Source of the DNA: Canna indica
Taxonomy: Eukaryota; Streptophyta; Magnoliopsida; Zingiberales; Cannaceae
Length of the DNA: 64,000 nucleotides
Direction of reading: 5' to 3'
Assembly (NCBI GenBank): GCA_034359265.1
Contig: CP136890.1
Span: 50,425,001 to 50,489,000 of the forward strand
Position numbers and translations under genes: made by a program. Positions 11,453-26,004 of this stretch are shown here, one piece after another (the stretch's first letter is position 1; every line of letters starts with the position of its first letter). Under the pieces are notes generated by a model, which was given only the letters and a program-made list of their open reading frames with translations, did no database searches and had not been told where the DNA came from.

Positions 11453-11720
11453 AGGGAAAATAGACTAAAAAATCATAAGGTTTGCAGAAATTCTTTGTTC
11501 TACCCGTGTTTTTAAAATTCGTCTATAAATGCACAACCTTTACATTCGTTTATGTCATCTACAAAATCGTCAAGCGTTGTTAGCTAAGTTCAGACAACGT
11601 TTGACAATTTGGTAGATGACATAAACAGATGTAAATGTTGTGCATTTACAGACGAATTTTGAAAACTCAGGTAGAAAATAAAATTTCTGCTACCTTGTGA
11701 TTTTTTAGTCTATTTTCCAT
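11453..11720. mobile_element. Long-hairpin MITE, copy 1
   Basis: The two halves are inverted copies of each other over almost the whole length: left GGAAAATAGACTAAAAAATCA, right TGATTTTTTAGTCTATTTTCC. The arms meet around the GCTAAGTTCAGACAAC region. No coding capacity. The transcript of such an element would fold into a single hairpin of about 120 bp. Class not settled; the 2-bp TA around the ends would fit Stowaway/Mariner but is weak evidence in AT-rich DNA. Confidence 0.8.
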
Positions 11721-12013
11721 TAGACGAGGAAGACAACTTGTATTTTTTGAGACTTGATTATTCAATTATATTATTTTTCAAATTTTGTGGAATTGGATGA
11801 TTCAAATAGTAAGCAGTTAGAGCATGTTTTTTTTTTCTGCCATTTCTTTTAATATTTAGCAATGTGATAATTTTATTCAAACCTTGAGTTGAGAGAAAAA
11901 CATCAATATGTTTATGTTTCAAGAACATGTAAATATAATTGCTAAGATTAGGATGACAGTGAATTTGTGTGAATGAGTATTTCACCCTTCCCAGACCTTG
12001 ATAGGTCATTAGC

Positions 12014-12253
12014 GGGTTTGCAAAAAATTTATATTCTATCTGTATTTTCAAATTTTGCCTATAAATGCACAATCTTTGCATCTGTTTATATCATATACCA
12101 AATCATCAAGCGTCGTCAGCTAAGTTGAGATGACACTTGATGATTTGGTAGATGGTATAAACAGATGTAAATATTGTGCATTTACAGACGAATTTTGAAA
12201 ACACGAGTAGAACATAAAATTTCTGCAAATCTTGTGATTTTTTAGTCTATATA
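12014..12253. mobile_element. Long-hairpin MITE, copy 2 (left end lost)
   Basis: Same family as 11453-11720: shares TATAAATGCACAA, the CATCAAGCG centre and the right end GATTTTTTAGTCTAT. The outermost bases of the left arm are missing, so it is no longer a complete inverted repeat. The two copies are about 300 bp apart in the same order. Confidence 0.75.
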
Positions 12254-12673
12254 TATATTCGAGGTTCAAGCAACACAAGAAAATACACAACACAGTGAAG
12301 GGAAACCTTTAACTTGTATTTACAAAAGTACTTACTAGAATGGACTAAAACCCTTCCACATCCCAACCAAGGCCTATATATATATAACAAAAGATCGTCC
12401 TATTTTATTTTTCAGCTTTATTTCATTTCTTGCAGTTATGTTCTGAAATTTTGCTCATAACAATATTTCATAACAATATTGACTGATCCAATGCAAATTT
12501 CATTTTTAAAAATAGAAATAAAACAAAATTATAAATGAAAAACTTGAATTATAGGTTGTTCAGAACTACTTCATTATACAACATGAATTTTGCTCTTTTT
12601 AGTTATGTTCTGCTTTTATGGTACCACAGAGAAGTTAGTCCCGCACTTGGACATATGCAGAATAGATAGGAAT
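12254..12673. other. Spacer without recognised features
   Basis: AT-rich with no open frame. A stretch around 12395-12485 resembles 44300-44360 (TTTTTCAGCTTTATTTCATT, then ACAATATTGACTGA), so it is part of another dispersed repeat. Confidence 0.5.
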
Positions 12674-14995
<2,322 letters not shown>

Positions 14996-17560
14996 CTTTG
15001 TGGATCTCAGTCACATTGGTCGACCGCCTCCAGTTCTGCACTTCCTCCACCTTTGCGGGGTCCACTCTTACCCTTTCATTGGACACCACATGGCCTAGGA
15101 ACCCTACACTCTCCAATCAGAACTCGCACTTGGAGAATTTGGCATACAACTGATGCTCTCTGAGGGTCTCTAGGACCATCCTTAATTGCTTGGAGTGCTC
15201 CTCCCTACCCTTGAGTAAACCAGAATATCGTCAATAAAGACGATCACAAATCTGTCTACATACTCCTTGAACACTCGGTTCATCAAGTCCATAAAGGTCG
15301 TAGGCGCATTAGTCAGCCCAAAGGACATCACCAGAACTTAAAGTGGCCATAACGAGTCCTGAAGGCAGTCTTAGGCACATCACAATCCTGAATTCTCAGT
15401 TGATGGTATCTGGACCTCAAGTCAATTTTCGAGAACCATTGTGCCCCTTGCAGTTGGTCGAACAGGTCATCGATCCTTAGCAGCAGATAACGATTCTTGA
15501 TTATCACCTTGTTAAGTTGCCTGTAGTCAATGCACAAGCGAATGGACACGTCCTTCTTCTTCACGAAGAGCACCGGAGCACCCCACGGAGACACGCTGGG
15601 GCGGATGAAACCCAAGTCTAGCAATTTCTGCAACTGTGTTTTCAATTCCCTCAACTCAGCCGGTGCCATCCGATAGGGTGGAATGGAGATCGACTTCACC
15701 CCAGGCTACAAGTCGATGCAAAATTCTATCTCTCTTCTTGGCGGTAAACCCGACAACTTCTCGGGAAATACGTTAGGGAACTCACAAACCACCTGTGCTC
15801 CCCCGACATCCCCTTCCATGTCTCTATCCTCCTCGACCACAGATACGAAAGCCGGGAAGGACTGGCAGCCTCCCATAAGCAGTTTGCGAGCCATTAGGGC
15901 TGAAATGACTCCCATAGGATCCCCCTTCCATCTCCCTAGAAGGTAAACTGTGGCAACCCGAGCTTGCCGAAAGTGACAATCTTAGCCCCATAATCCACTG
16001 ACACAAAGTGATTCGCCAGCCAAACCATGCCGAGTATAACATCAAGTTCAAGCATCGGCAAGAGTGTCAATTCTGCCTTCAACACATGCCCACAAATGAG
16101 CACTTCACAGCCCCAGAAGGTGGTCTCAGCTAATATTCATCGCCCGTAGGTGTCAACACAACGTATGACACATCAAGCAAAGAAGGTGCCCCAGGTAACT
16201 TAGCAGCAAAAGTAGCAGATACAAAGAAGTGCGTAGCACCCAGATCAAATAACACATAAGCTGCAGATGAACCAACAATAAGTGTACCTATTACTACCGC
16301 CTTAGATGCCTCAGCGTCGTCACGGTTCATAGCATAGACCCCTGGTGGAAGGCCTATCAGAGTGACTGGTCTACTAACCCCTGCCCTGTGTCTGACCCTT
16401 CTGAGCTACAGAACCAACTGACATCGACGCTTTCCCTCTCAGCTGCTCAACTTTCTGGTCACCTCTGTTCGAACAATCTTTCTTGAAGCACCCAACTTGC
16501 CCACATCTGAAGCACGCATCTGTGCGGCCGTAGAAAGCCCCCCAATGCCTCATGTTACAGTGGCCACACTACGACATCTCGGTCTTCTATGGAGTATCCC
16601 CGGACCCTACATGTCGAGCCGCCCCTGACCCTGGGCCTCCACAGCCCCTACTACTGTTGTGTCCCTTGCTTGGTTGGTGACCTACAGCCGCAACAGTCCC
16701 CTCAGAATGCCAAGGCCGACCTCTAGATCCTTGAGGCTGAAACTTCTTCTTTGGGGGCCCGACACCAGTGCTTCCTTCCGAAGTGCCTCATCCACTACTT
16801 GAGCAAAAGAGGCGTCCTCAGTGTAATGGATGAGCCTGTTGATCGGCACCCTTAGCCCCTCGACAACCTCTTGACCTTGGAGGTCTTAGTCGCTACCAAA
16901 CTGGTACTTCGAGAGCTGAGTAAATTTCATATCATAATCTAGCACTGACATGCCACCAGTCTGGCGTAACTGCTCAAACTCTTTTGCCCGTCAGGAACGG
17001 ACACTCATCGGTATGTACCGTTCCACAATAGCAGCCTTAAACTCTGCCCAGGTTAGGGGTGGCGCACCTGCCCCCTACGATCTCTCCAGGTATGCAGCCA
17101 CTCCTTCGCCGGTCCTCTAAGCTGTAGCCCGACCATATGAGCAGCCGCCTCTGAGGAATACCTGAGCTCCTCACACAACTTGTAGCAGCCGCTAAGGAAG
17201 TTGGTGACCTCCACTTGCTGATCTGTTCCAGTGAACTCTGGCGGCCTTAGTTTCACAAAGTCAATATAGGTAGCCGCTCTAGGAACCCTCTCTGCTGACT
17301 GGACTGGTTCGGCCACATCCGGTACCACCGGTGCCATCGGTACCGACTAGGGCTGATGCTGCCTCAACTCTTGCTCCTTGCGGAGCGCCTCAGTCGACTG
17401 TGCTACTTGAGCATGTAGCTGTGCAACTATGGGGTCCTGTCCTGCCCCCTCCTCGGCCTCATCCCCGGCCTCGACGTCGGCCCTATCGTGCTGTGGAATT
17501 ACTGTCGCTGCCGCTCAACGCAGCATTGTGAGCCTCCATCACACTCGATTTAAGAAAAAG
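14996..17560 (-). pseudogene. Tekay/Del gypsy gag-protease-RT remnant
   Basis: Read on the minus strand from high to low coordinates, gag comes first (17337 down: FVKLRPPEFTGTDQQVEV, then GLQLRGPAKEWL), then a zinc-knuckle region near 16480-16520, then the protease around 16330-16200 (YVLFDLGATHFFVS, where Ser-Gly is usual but Leu-Gly stands), then reverse transcriptase (15699-15328: [35 protein letters not shown]) and its end near 15000. RNase H, integrase and chromodomain are missing because the region breaks directly into an LTR at 14996. Several stops and frameshifts split the frame. The motifs place it in the Tekay (Del) chromovirus lineage. Confidence 0.85.
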
Positions 17561-17737
17561 ATTGCCATTAGTATAGAATAATTTATTCAAACTATTATTC
17601 TAATTTACTGACCGCATGACGTGCTGAGGTGCAATCGTGGCCGCCTGATCTCGTAGCATAACTATACCGTATGTCGACATGCTTGCTATGCCCATATGGT
17701 ACCCAGACCCTAGTCGTAGTCAAGACCTAACCACATG

Positions 17738-17748
17738 CTCTGATACCA
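17738..17748 (-). other. Primer-binding site (initiator tRNA-Met type)
   Basis: CTCTGATACCA on the plus strand reads TGGTATCAGAG on the minus strand, three bases inside the LTR edge at 17752. It marks the LTR at 17752-19802 as the 5' LTR of the internal region 17560-14996. Confidence 0.85.
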
Positions 17749-17751
17749 CTT

Positions 17752-19802
17752 TGTCACGCCCAACTCAGGGTCGCGTGATTGGCCAGGGTAGGTGTCCGAC
17801 CATCTCAAGCACAATACACAAACAAAATATTCTACCAATTATTAAGCACCTCTCGGGCTTTTACCCATACCCGGCCCTTCCAGGGCCCTCTCAATTCAAA
17901 ACCTTAAGTATTAGATTCCTAGGTGCGAGCACCTAATGTCTCTAAGTCAAAATGTCTCTATATATATAGTTTCTAGTAATACTCGGCCAACCGACCCACA
18001 AGATCAAGCAATGGTGATCAACCTTTATCGGTTATATTTCATATAAAATACGCATAGAGCAATTCAATCCCTGGGTCCATCAACTAGGATGGTCAGCTAG
18101 CTTCTAGAACCCCACCGGGTTAGGGATAGTCAGTCCCACCCAACACTTGGGTCTACCGTCAGCGTGGCCCACCTACGGAATCTCAAGACCCCTGCCACTT
18201 GGGTCTAACACCTAGCGTGACCCATTGGTGTCAAGACCCTAAAATTGCCCGCTGAGTCGGGTGATAGCCGCGTCGGCTAAAAGCACCCCTCAGCCCGACC
18301 ATCTCAAGCACCATACACAAACAAGATATTCTACACAAACAAGCTTTCGCCCGTACTCGGCCCCTTCCCGAGCCCTCTCAATTCAAAACCTTAAGTATTA
18401 GATTCCTAGGTGCGAGCACCTAATGTCCCTAAGTCAAAATGTCCACACATACACACACACATATAGTTTCTAATAATTTACGTCGTCAACTAGAGAGGCC
18501 TCGCCTCTTACATTTACGTCCACAAGCTAGACAACTTCATCTAATTTTCCTCTAAAATAATCCATATCATAGACAACATACCTTCATCATTATTTAGCTC
18601 AAAATAGACATAATAACTGCAAAAATTAATAAAATACAATATGTAATTAATGAAATAATTCTGCAATTAAATCACCATACTTATCTACACAATTTCAGCA
18701 ATTAAATATTAATTTCCTGCATTTAAGCATGTAATTTCTGCACATTTAAATTTTATTTCAACAACCTCATATTAATGTAGACAATCTCAACGTAGGTGAT
18801 CTAGCTAGGCAAGAAAAATACCAATAAACTAACATAGGAAGAATATCCTACAAATGAGGAATCATAGAAGAGTACCCTACAAGTGAGATAGCATGATAAT
18901 CTTTCGTATATCAAACCCTTACTTGTAGATCTCCAAGGAAGTATGTTTTTCTACTCCAATATCCTATTCCCCCATCTGGCACCCCTACACATGGGTATTC
19001 TTTATTCGGCCGAACCCTTAAGGGTGAAGGAAAATATGTTTCAATCAAAATCTAAGTTTTCCTTGATCTCTATCATAACTAAGCATACAAGAACCTCAAA
19101 TCTACAAGCTTCTACGGCTTGTGGAAATTGGAGAAAATTTCGACATGACATTTTCTCTTTTTTTCTTGATTCGGCCGGCACTCGAACATCATGAAAACAA
19201 CGTGTAAAAATCACAATACGTCATGGTTCACTAGAAGAATCAACAAGGTTCGAGAATCATCAAGAATACGATGAGAAACACATGTCAATCGAAAAGCATC
19301 AACATCACAAGGGCCGGCTAGAGCCTTCCCTTAAATCTTAGGTTCTACCACTCACCTCGATTAGAAGAAAAAGAAGAACGAGACGACAAACGTTCCCGAT
19401 CTCCTGCGACGACACCAAATTCCGGTGCCACCCTCCCCTTGATCGCCTCTCCCTCTCTTGCTCTCACCCTTCTCGGGTTCCGTGTGACTCTCCTAGAGTC
19501 GTACAACAGCCAATGGGTGAGGGTTTTATTCTATTTTTTTTGATAATTTTTCCCTCAAGACTTAAGTTATTACACTCGACTCAACTTGAGCCCGAATTGA
19601 GCCCCGACTCGACCTGCGAACCCGGTTTCAACCCGACTTGAGTCAATCCAACTTATAAATCATAAAGAAAATATTAATCATGAGTCCAATAATTTAAATT
19701 ATACATTCTACTCGCGATGATCTCACGACTCGACCCGGCTAGTTCCCGCCTTGTGCGCTGTACCAATTAAAAATTTTATATTAGGAAATCTCGGGTATTA
19801 CA
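17752..19802 (-). repeat. Tekay-type LTR, shared between two partial internal regions
   Basis: Plus-strand edges are TGTCACGCCC and GGGTATTACA. On its left is a primer site, as expected of a 5' LTR on the minus strand; on its right is a polypurine tract (CCTTCCCCCTTTAAGG at 19804) and integrase sequence, as expected of a 3' LTR. The LTR therefore sits between two elements of one family. Its own first part is rearranged: after 17793 it jumps ahead, and the block ACCATCTCAAGCAC to AGTCAAAATGTC occurs twice, near 17798 and near 18298. Confidence 0.8.
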
Positions 19803-20580
19803 ACCTTCCCCCTTTAAGGGAAATTCGTCCTCGAATTTTTGTAGAGCATAGGGACTCATCATATCCTCGAACAAAGAGGGGTAGCGCTCCCTCATGTCTT
19901 GCTCCACCTCCCAAGTAGCCTCTTGCTCGGTGTGGTGCTCCCACCTGACCTTTACCAATGGAATTTCCTTGGACCTCAACTTCCTAATCTGTCGGTCAAG
20001 CACTTCTATCGGCCTCTCCTCATATGAGATCGTCATATCCACCTCAACCGCAGTCGGCTAGATCACATGGGACTTATCCCAGACATATCTCTTGAGCATC
20101 GACACATGGAAGACTAGGTGAACTCTGTCTATGCTAGGGGGCAAGGCCAGCTCATAAGCCACAGCACCCCTCCGCTTGAGAATGGGGAAAGGCCAGATGA
20201 ATCTAGGGCTCAGCTTTCCCCTCTTCCAAACTGCACCACCCCCTTCAGGAATACCATGTCACCCTCAGCGAACTTCACCTCTCTGGCCTTCCCATATGCA
20301 TATATTTTTTTGCGACTCTGAGCCGCCAACAATCTTTCCTTAATCAGTTTCACCTTTTCAATCGCCTCTTCAATCAAGTTAGGACCCATCATGAGAGTCT
20401 ATCCTGCCTCAAACCAGCCCATTGGCGACCTGGATGTCCGCCCATATAGGGCCTCGAAAGGGGCCATACCATTGCTACTCTGATAGCTACTGTTGTAGGC
20501 AAACTCAATCAGAGATAGGTGTTTCTCCCAACCGCCAGCCATAGTCCACAGAGAGCTGGGATATGTGGCATGGGGTGATG
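19803..20580 (-). pseudogene. Tekay/Del integrase C-terminus and chromodomain remnant
   Basis: On the minus strand the sequence reads the integrase tail (GRTSRSPMGW region near 20430, [29 protein letters not shown]) and then a chromodomain at 20042-19840 with IEVLDRQIRKLRSKEIPLVK, VRWEHHTEQEATWEVE and RYPSLF. Chromodomains of this type steer integration to particular chromatin. The frame has stops (for example around 20060). The region ends abruptly at about 20580 in unrelated DNA, so gag, protease and RT of this copy are gone. A polypurine tract joins it to the LTR at 19802. Confidence 0.85.
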
Positions 20581-22440
20581 AGTCTAATAATCAAAATATC
20601 ATGTCAATTGATGCTTGCATGTACTTGATGACACATGGAAGCAGACTAGCATATTTTACACATTCATGGAATAGTTTATTGTTGAGTTTTTCTATTTCTT
20701 CTGATTGTAGATTTTTTTCCTTCTAAAGTCTGAGCCCAATGTATGAGAAAATAAAGCTATGATTTGATTTGAAAGCTTATGACTAATTTTTGTTCTAATA
20801 ATGCCTTAGATCATGACTTTGTGGTTGGCATTCTAATTATGACCAAGATCATGAAGTTGTGGCCAACTTTCTAATTACTTAAACATCTTTATCTTCATCA
20901 TTAAAGCTTTTATAGGTGTGATATTCTATAGTTAGCATTTGATTATTGAAAAAAAATGTAGAGCATTATTGATGACTGAATATCGTTTATGTTGTTAAAA
21001 TGCAGGTTTTTGAAGGTTCTAATTCTAGATGGAATATAATTGAAATTTTTTGTTGTACATATGAGCATGCTTTATGGAGAACTAGAATGTACTCGTCCTT
21101 GTTCTCATTCAAGCACCTAACTACTTGGACAACTAACTTGTTGTTGCTGCCAGCAGCAATGATGTCGTTTGAGGTATGCTTATGATCACATATGCGTAGA
21201 ATTTGGTTATTAATTAGTTATAGCATTGTTTGATCTCTGAGTTAATCCTGATATAATCTTTCCTTGTACAGTTTTTAAGTGAAAGTTTTTGATTTCTCCG
21301 GCGGAGATATGACACATCAAAGTTCAAAAGACCATAAGTAGTCTTTTAGTAGGTACCGGTTTATTCACATTCTATTGTTGATATTCACTTGTTGAAATAT
21401 AGATCCATATAATAATTCAAAAGTTCTATGTTTTTCGTTGATGCTTGTATAAAAATTTATTAATTCCATTAATTGATGATAGCTAGTATGGACTGAGTTT
21501 TATTATATTTTCTTTTGTTTATATATTTTCTTGGAATTTTACATATTGCACATGATCTTAGAGTGAACCTGACTCTGTTTTCTTTGCACGTAAAATATCC
21601 TAGTCTATGAATCAATGAAAGATTGAGTCCATCTAAACTTTAGTTGCATATTTATGTAATTTTTTCTTTGATTTATTTCAGATTTAGCCATTTATTAGTG
21701 GTTAAAGTCTATAGTTTAGAGCTAAATCTTATGTAAGTTTTGATTCACAAATAGAAGAACTTTGCAAAGTCCAAATAAAATTACATGTTCTGGTTAAAGC
21801 ATAATCTGGATGACTTGCTTCAGAGTATTCTTTGCTTATAATAAACATAGATTTAGCCAAATAAAAGTAGCAGTATATTAGTACTAAGTAGAGTCAACTA
21901 GTTCATTCTAATCTTTAAATTAAAGCTTGATGGAAGACAATAAGGCCCTGGAAGCTTCCTTGGAGCATCAGTAATATTACTTTGACCCATATGTTTAATG
22001 ATAAATAAATATTGGACTTTTAAAACTTGTCAGTTTGATTTCTTCTTATTGCTATTAGATTTGTTTTGGACTAAACTGATCATATGTCTATATGACTCTC
22101 TCAATAAGTCAGAATGACAAAATCATGGACTAGAGTCGAGCGGTACATCATCCTCTTCAATTAGCAAGGGGTTGGTTCCACTTGATCTGACTCCCTCTCC
22201 CCCAGTCAGGATTCAAAGGGGAGACATGATTGACCAACTTAGCATCACTGTCATCCTACCCTTCATAATCATATAGTAGCCCAAGTAAATATGGGAATGA
22301 CATTCTCAATCTTTCGAGCCCTGAGCAACAGCTACGTTGCGCCAAGTCCAACACCACCATAGGTTTTGTCAGTTCCACCACAATTCTCATATTCTCGTGC
22401 TGTTAGCAAGAAATAAAAGCTTCATCATGCATTGCCTTTA
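20581..22440. other. Spacer with one exon-like piece
   Basis: Mostly AT-rich. The only clear coding-like piece is 21004-21174 (described separately). A more GC-rich stretch at 22135-22390 has no frame that I can read and no match in the window. Confidence 0.5.
21004..21174 (+). pseudogene. Unidentified exon-like fragment
   Basis: An AG at 21002-21005 is followed by 57 open codons and then GAG|GTATGC, a good donor. It reads VFEGSNSRWNIIEIFCCTYE, then HALWRTRMYSSLFSFKHLTT and WTTNLLLLPAAMMSFE. The composition (Trp, Cys, His rich, no low-complexity) looks like real protein, with a hydrophobic end. No neighbouring exon of the same gene was found. I cannot name it. It may be an exon stranded by transposition or part of a gene whose other exons I do not recognise. 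Confidence 0.4.
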
Positions 22441-22735
22441 TATGCTGTGTAACTTCTTTCGAGTAGCTAGATTGGTTGCACTGCATTTATTTGATGTTGA
22501 AAAATGATTTTGGATCAACTGGACTTGATTAAGCTATTGCTTCATTTTGGGCCAACTGTGTTCAACTAGTGGGTCTATTTGGGTTAATGGGCTACCGGAC
22601 CTTTTTAAATATGCCGTTGTTAATAGGGAGTATGTGACCAATTTAAAATATATGCTTTTTCGAGCTAAGATTGGGTTTTCTGATCTAATAGTTGCTTAAA
22701 TTGGGCCTTTTTAGCGGTTTAAATTGAGCCGTAAG
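22440..22735 (+). repeat. Dispersed repeat, copy 1 (copy 2 at 24745-25030)
   Basis: GTAGCTAGATTGGTTGCA, TTTGATGTTGAAAAATGATT and the TTGGGCC-rich text that follows are found again at 24763 onward in the same orientation, with about one difference in ten. After about 22735 the first copy continues with more GGGCC/TTGGG words that the second lacks. Confidence 0.75.
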
Positions 22736-22873
22736 CTTAGTTGGGCATGTTTGGGCCACTAAAGGCATAAGTTCGGCCACTAATGGTTTGATTCTAATGC
22801 ACTTAGTTGGGGCGTGCTTGGGCCACTAATAGGCTCAATTGGGCCGACCATCGGGCTTAATTGAGCATATTTG

Positions 22874-24090
22874 GGCTAGTGAGGGCCTTCTGTGGCATAG
22901 GATCGGGGTTGAATTAGGAATGTATGTCCATTAATGGACTTTGATTAGCTTGACAACGGCTTAGGTGGCACGTGTTTGGTCCACCAATGGGCTTTAATTG
23001 GGTCGACCGTCTGCTTTTAGGACAACCGTCGGCTTCATTGGGCTTTAATTTTCTCAATTGTTCTAATGCTTGCTTACAAACTGTATAAACATCAGATATT
23101 TTATCTAATATTATTGACACAAAACTCTTTGTAACAATTATATATATAGCCCATATCCAATACTTATTGGTATTATCTAATATTACTTTGGTCTGTGCTT
23201 TTGGATGTCAATATTTTCATGTTCTTATGAAGTAGAAATAAATCTGTTTAATGTAATTGACATACCAGATTTTCAAATATTTTATTTTATAAATTGTTTG
23301 GAGTAGACTTTCAAGTTTTTGACTGTCTGGATTTCTTATTTAGCTTCTCGGACGTTTTTCCTTGTAGGTGATCATCAATAGTATAACTATCTTTCGTATT
23401 TTTTGTGAACAGTGCTATCCTGGGGAGAATGATATGACAATCACTCGTGCAATCCTGATGTAAGTTAGCTTAACATAGATACCTGAGTATACTTCATATT
23501 ACTATTTGACACAATTTGTCGTTTGTGAGATGAACTTTAATTAGGTACATGTATTGTTTGCTTGCTTCTAGGCATCAAGTTTCCATTTACTCTTTTGTTG
23601 ACTGTTTTATATATTATCGAAGTCTCCTTTTAGATTCCTAAATACTTTTTTTAGGTGATGTGATTTGATCCACCTAAGTAGTTTGTTCTCATGATAACAT
23701 GTTTTAAATGTCATACCAATTGAATTTGTCTTGATATGCTCTATAGTATGAGATATGAACATTTTATCATGAACTGCTTTTTAGTGCTTCTAACATTATT
23801 TATTTCATTATTTTTATAGGTATTTATCATAAGGAAATGTTGCACTGTCGGATCCGCTTTGTTGATGTGGCCATCAGCTTGATAGTATGTTGTATGAAAT
23901 ATAGTATAACGAGCTTTTGTTTACAATTACTACTGAGAACTTAGTCTTAGTATGACGAGCCCATATATCTTTCATATAATTTTTATTATGGAATCCACTA
24001 TTATTATATAATCCATTGTTTAGATGTTTCAAAATACTTAAATAGTTGAACGGTTTAAGTATTTTCCCTTGCCGCACATGTATGTATTTT
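22874..24090 (+). repeat. Segmental duplication arm 2 (paralogue at 2803-3927)
   Basis: Same order and orientation as 2803-3927. The exon-like piece recurs near 23412-23459 (AG, then CYLGENDMTITRAIL, then GTAAGT) and the downstream piece near 23820 reads after an AG as GIYHKEMLHCRIRFVDVAI in one frame. The first copy also reads there but with changes. The protein is not recognised. Confidence 0.6.
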
Positions 24091-24744
24091 CTTTGTATGA
24101 CTATGAACCGTTTATTGTGCTCCCTTATGCTATTATTATTTTGTAGTGAAATTTTTTAAATTGTGACTACATTTCTTTACTAATGACCATGTAATTAAGC
24201 ACGCAGCCACCCCCGCATTTGCTTTTTTGATGCGATAAAGCCAATGTAGAATATCTTCTAATCCATGTCACATTATACTACATCTATCTGAATTGGGTTA
24301 GGTTACTTAATAGGCAATTTCTTTCCTACAGTTAGCATAACCAAGGTAAACAACCAATGCACTTTGTTATTTTGATATCTGATATTCAAATCTTATGCTT
24401 CAGTTAATATCCTAATTTTATGCAGTTTCACTTCCCTTCCAATATTATACCCTACACTGAAGATAGGAATTCAGGCATTACAATTCAAACCTTCAGCTAA
24501 GAATGATTCTACTTCAAATACAACTGAAATTTTAAAGGTTCACTAATGCTTATTATGCTTTGCTGATTTAATGCTTTTTATGCTTTGGTAGACATTTCTA
24601 TGGATATAGGTCAGTCGTACAAGTAGTTTAATATTGCATATATTTTATATTGATAATCAAAATTATCTGGTGCAGCATACCACTCAATGGACTTGTGAAT
24701 TATCACATTGATATCAGATTGTCTAATTTGCACTTCTATGCTAT
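24091..24744. other. Spacer with a weak exon-like stretch
   Basis: An AG-to-GT bounded open stretch lies at about 24430-24535, readable in one frame as SLPILYPTLKIGIQALQFKP and then SAKNDSTSNTTEILK. Nothing else is recognised. Chance cannot be excluded. Confidence 0.35.
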
Positions 24745-25030
24745 GTTGTGTATCTTCTTTTGAGTAGCTAGATTGGTTGCAGTGCATTTATTTGATGTTG
24801 AAAAATGATTTTGGACCAACTGGAGTTGATTAAGCTATTATAATGTGCTTCATTTTGGGCCAACTGTGTTCAACTAGTGGGTCTATTTGGGTTAATGAGC
24901 TATCGGGCCTTTTTAAATATGCTGCAGTTAATAGGGAGTATGTGGCCAATTTAAAATTTATGTTTCTTCGGGCTAATATTGGATTTTCTGGTCTACTAGT
25001 TGCTTAAATGGAATCTTTTTAGCGGTTTAA
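24745..25030 (+). repeat. Dispersed repeat, copy 2 (copy 1 at 22440-22735)
   Basis: Matches 22440-22735 with small changes, including an extra TATAATG inside AAGCTATTATAATGTGC. It ends at the GGTTTAAAT word at about 25030, where a different transposon remnant begins. Confidence 0.75.
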
Positions 25031-25033
25031 ATC

Positions 25034-25137
25034 TGTACCCGTATCCATATCTGTTTTTACTTATGGATATGGATCGGATACGGTGTGGATGCAGTTTTTA
25101 GTTGGCGGGTGCGGATAAAATTGCCACCCCTAATTGA
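25034..25137. mobile_element. Short remnant with a GCCACCCCTAA end
   Basis: Built of CCGTATCC, GGATATGG and GGATCGGATACGG words and ending GCCACCCCTAATT. GGATA/TATCC words joined to a TTAGGGGTGGC end are a common plant non-autonomous transposon signature. Only one end is visible. Confidence 0.45.
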
Positions 25138-25264
25138 AGTCTTTTTGGTAGAACTTGTGTTACGTGTTACATTAGAGTTGAATTTCTTGGTAAACCCTCT
25201 ATAATTGCTTGTAGTGGGAAATGTAACTGTTCAATTCAGTAAAGAACTATACCTATGACTAGGG

Positions 25265-25810
25265 TATTATGTCTATGTATATGCATTTTGATCTAAAAAT
25301 TTCCATGTATATTTGCTGGTCTGGCCTCTTGAGCATGGTTGCAGGGGATTATGTCACTCACTAAGTCCTAGTTGGATTTACCCTTTATACTATTATTGTT
25401 TTTCAGCCACTGAGCGTGATCAAGCAGGTACTAGGACGCAATAGCGCAACTGGTGGCGGCAGGGACAGCGGGTCTCGTGACACATCGTGGTCGGGGGTTA
25501 TGTTGAGTCTATAGGATCATTTTTATTCTTCTTTTTGTAGATGAGCGTTTAAAACTTTGTTCCACATTGAATGTCAATAATTTTGTTTATGATTATTTGA
25601 TTCATTTTAAATGAGTTTTGAACATTTGTAGTTATCGGAATATTTATGGATTGGCGTTTGGAATTTTGATCATTTATGTTTATTGCAAGAAAACTGGTTT
25701 TCTTATATGAACTGCTCAAGGTTTTGTATTCATTGGTTATTATGTTTAGGTCAGGCTTCGGGATACATGTAGTACTTTGGCCGATCATGCTTGGGTTTTG
25801 GGGTGTGATA
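25265..25810 (+). repeat. 5' LTR remnant of Tekay element A
   Basis: Matches 33340-33876 of the better-preserved LTR (TGCATTTTGATCTAAAAA, TGGTCTGGCCTCTTGAGCAT, then TTTTGGGGTGTGATA). The first 1.7 kb or so of the LTR is missing. A primer site TGGTATC at 25814 follows. Confidence 0.8.
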
Positions 25811-26004
25811 ATGTGGTATCAAATCGGGTACGACAATAGGACTTTAGGTATCGTATGAGGGCATTGCTAGTGTGTTTGCATATGGTATGTCCTAGTCACG
25901 AGATCGATGGCTGAACCTGCGCACCAGCGGCGGTACATATTCATGGTTAAATGTTGGTTAATTATGTATTAAATTGTGTGGAAATTGTTTTATTATTGAT
26001 AGAT

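Noticed and set aside
22135..22400. GC-richer tract considered as a gene or SINE
   Set aside because: No open frame, no A/B box pair that I could place with confidence, and no second copy in the window.
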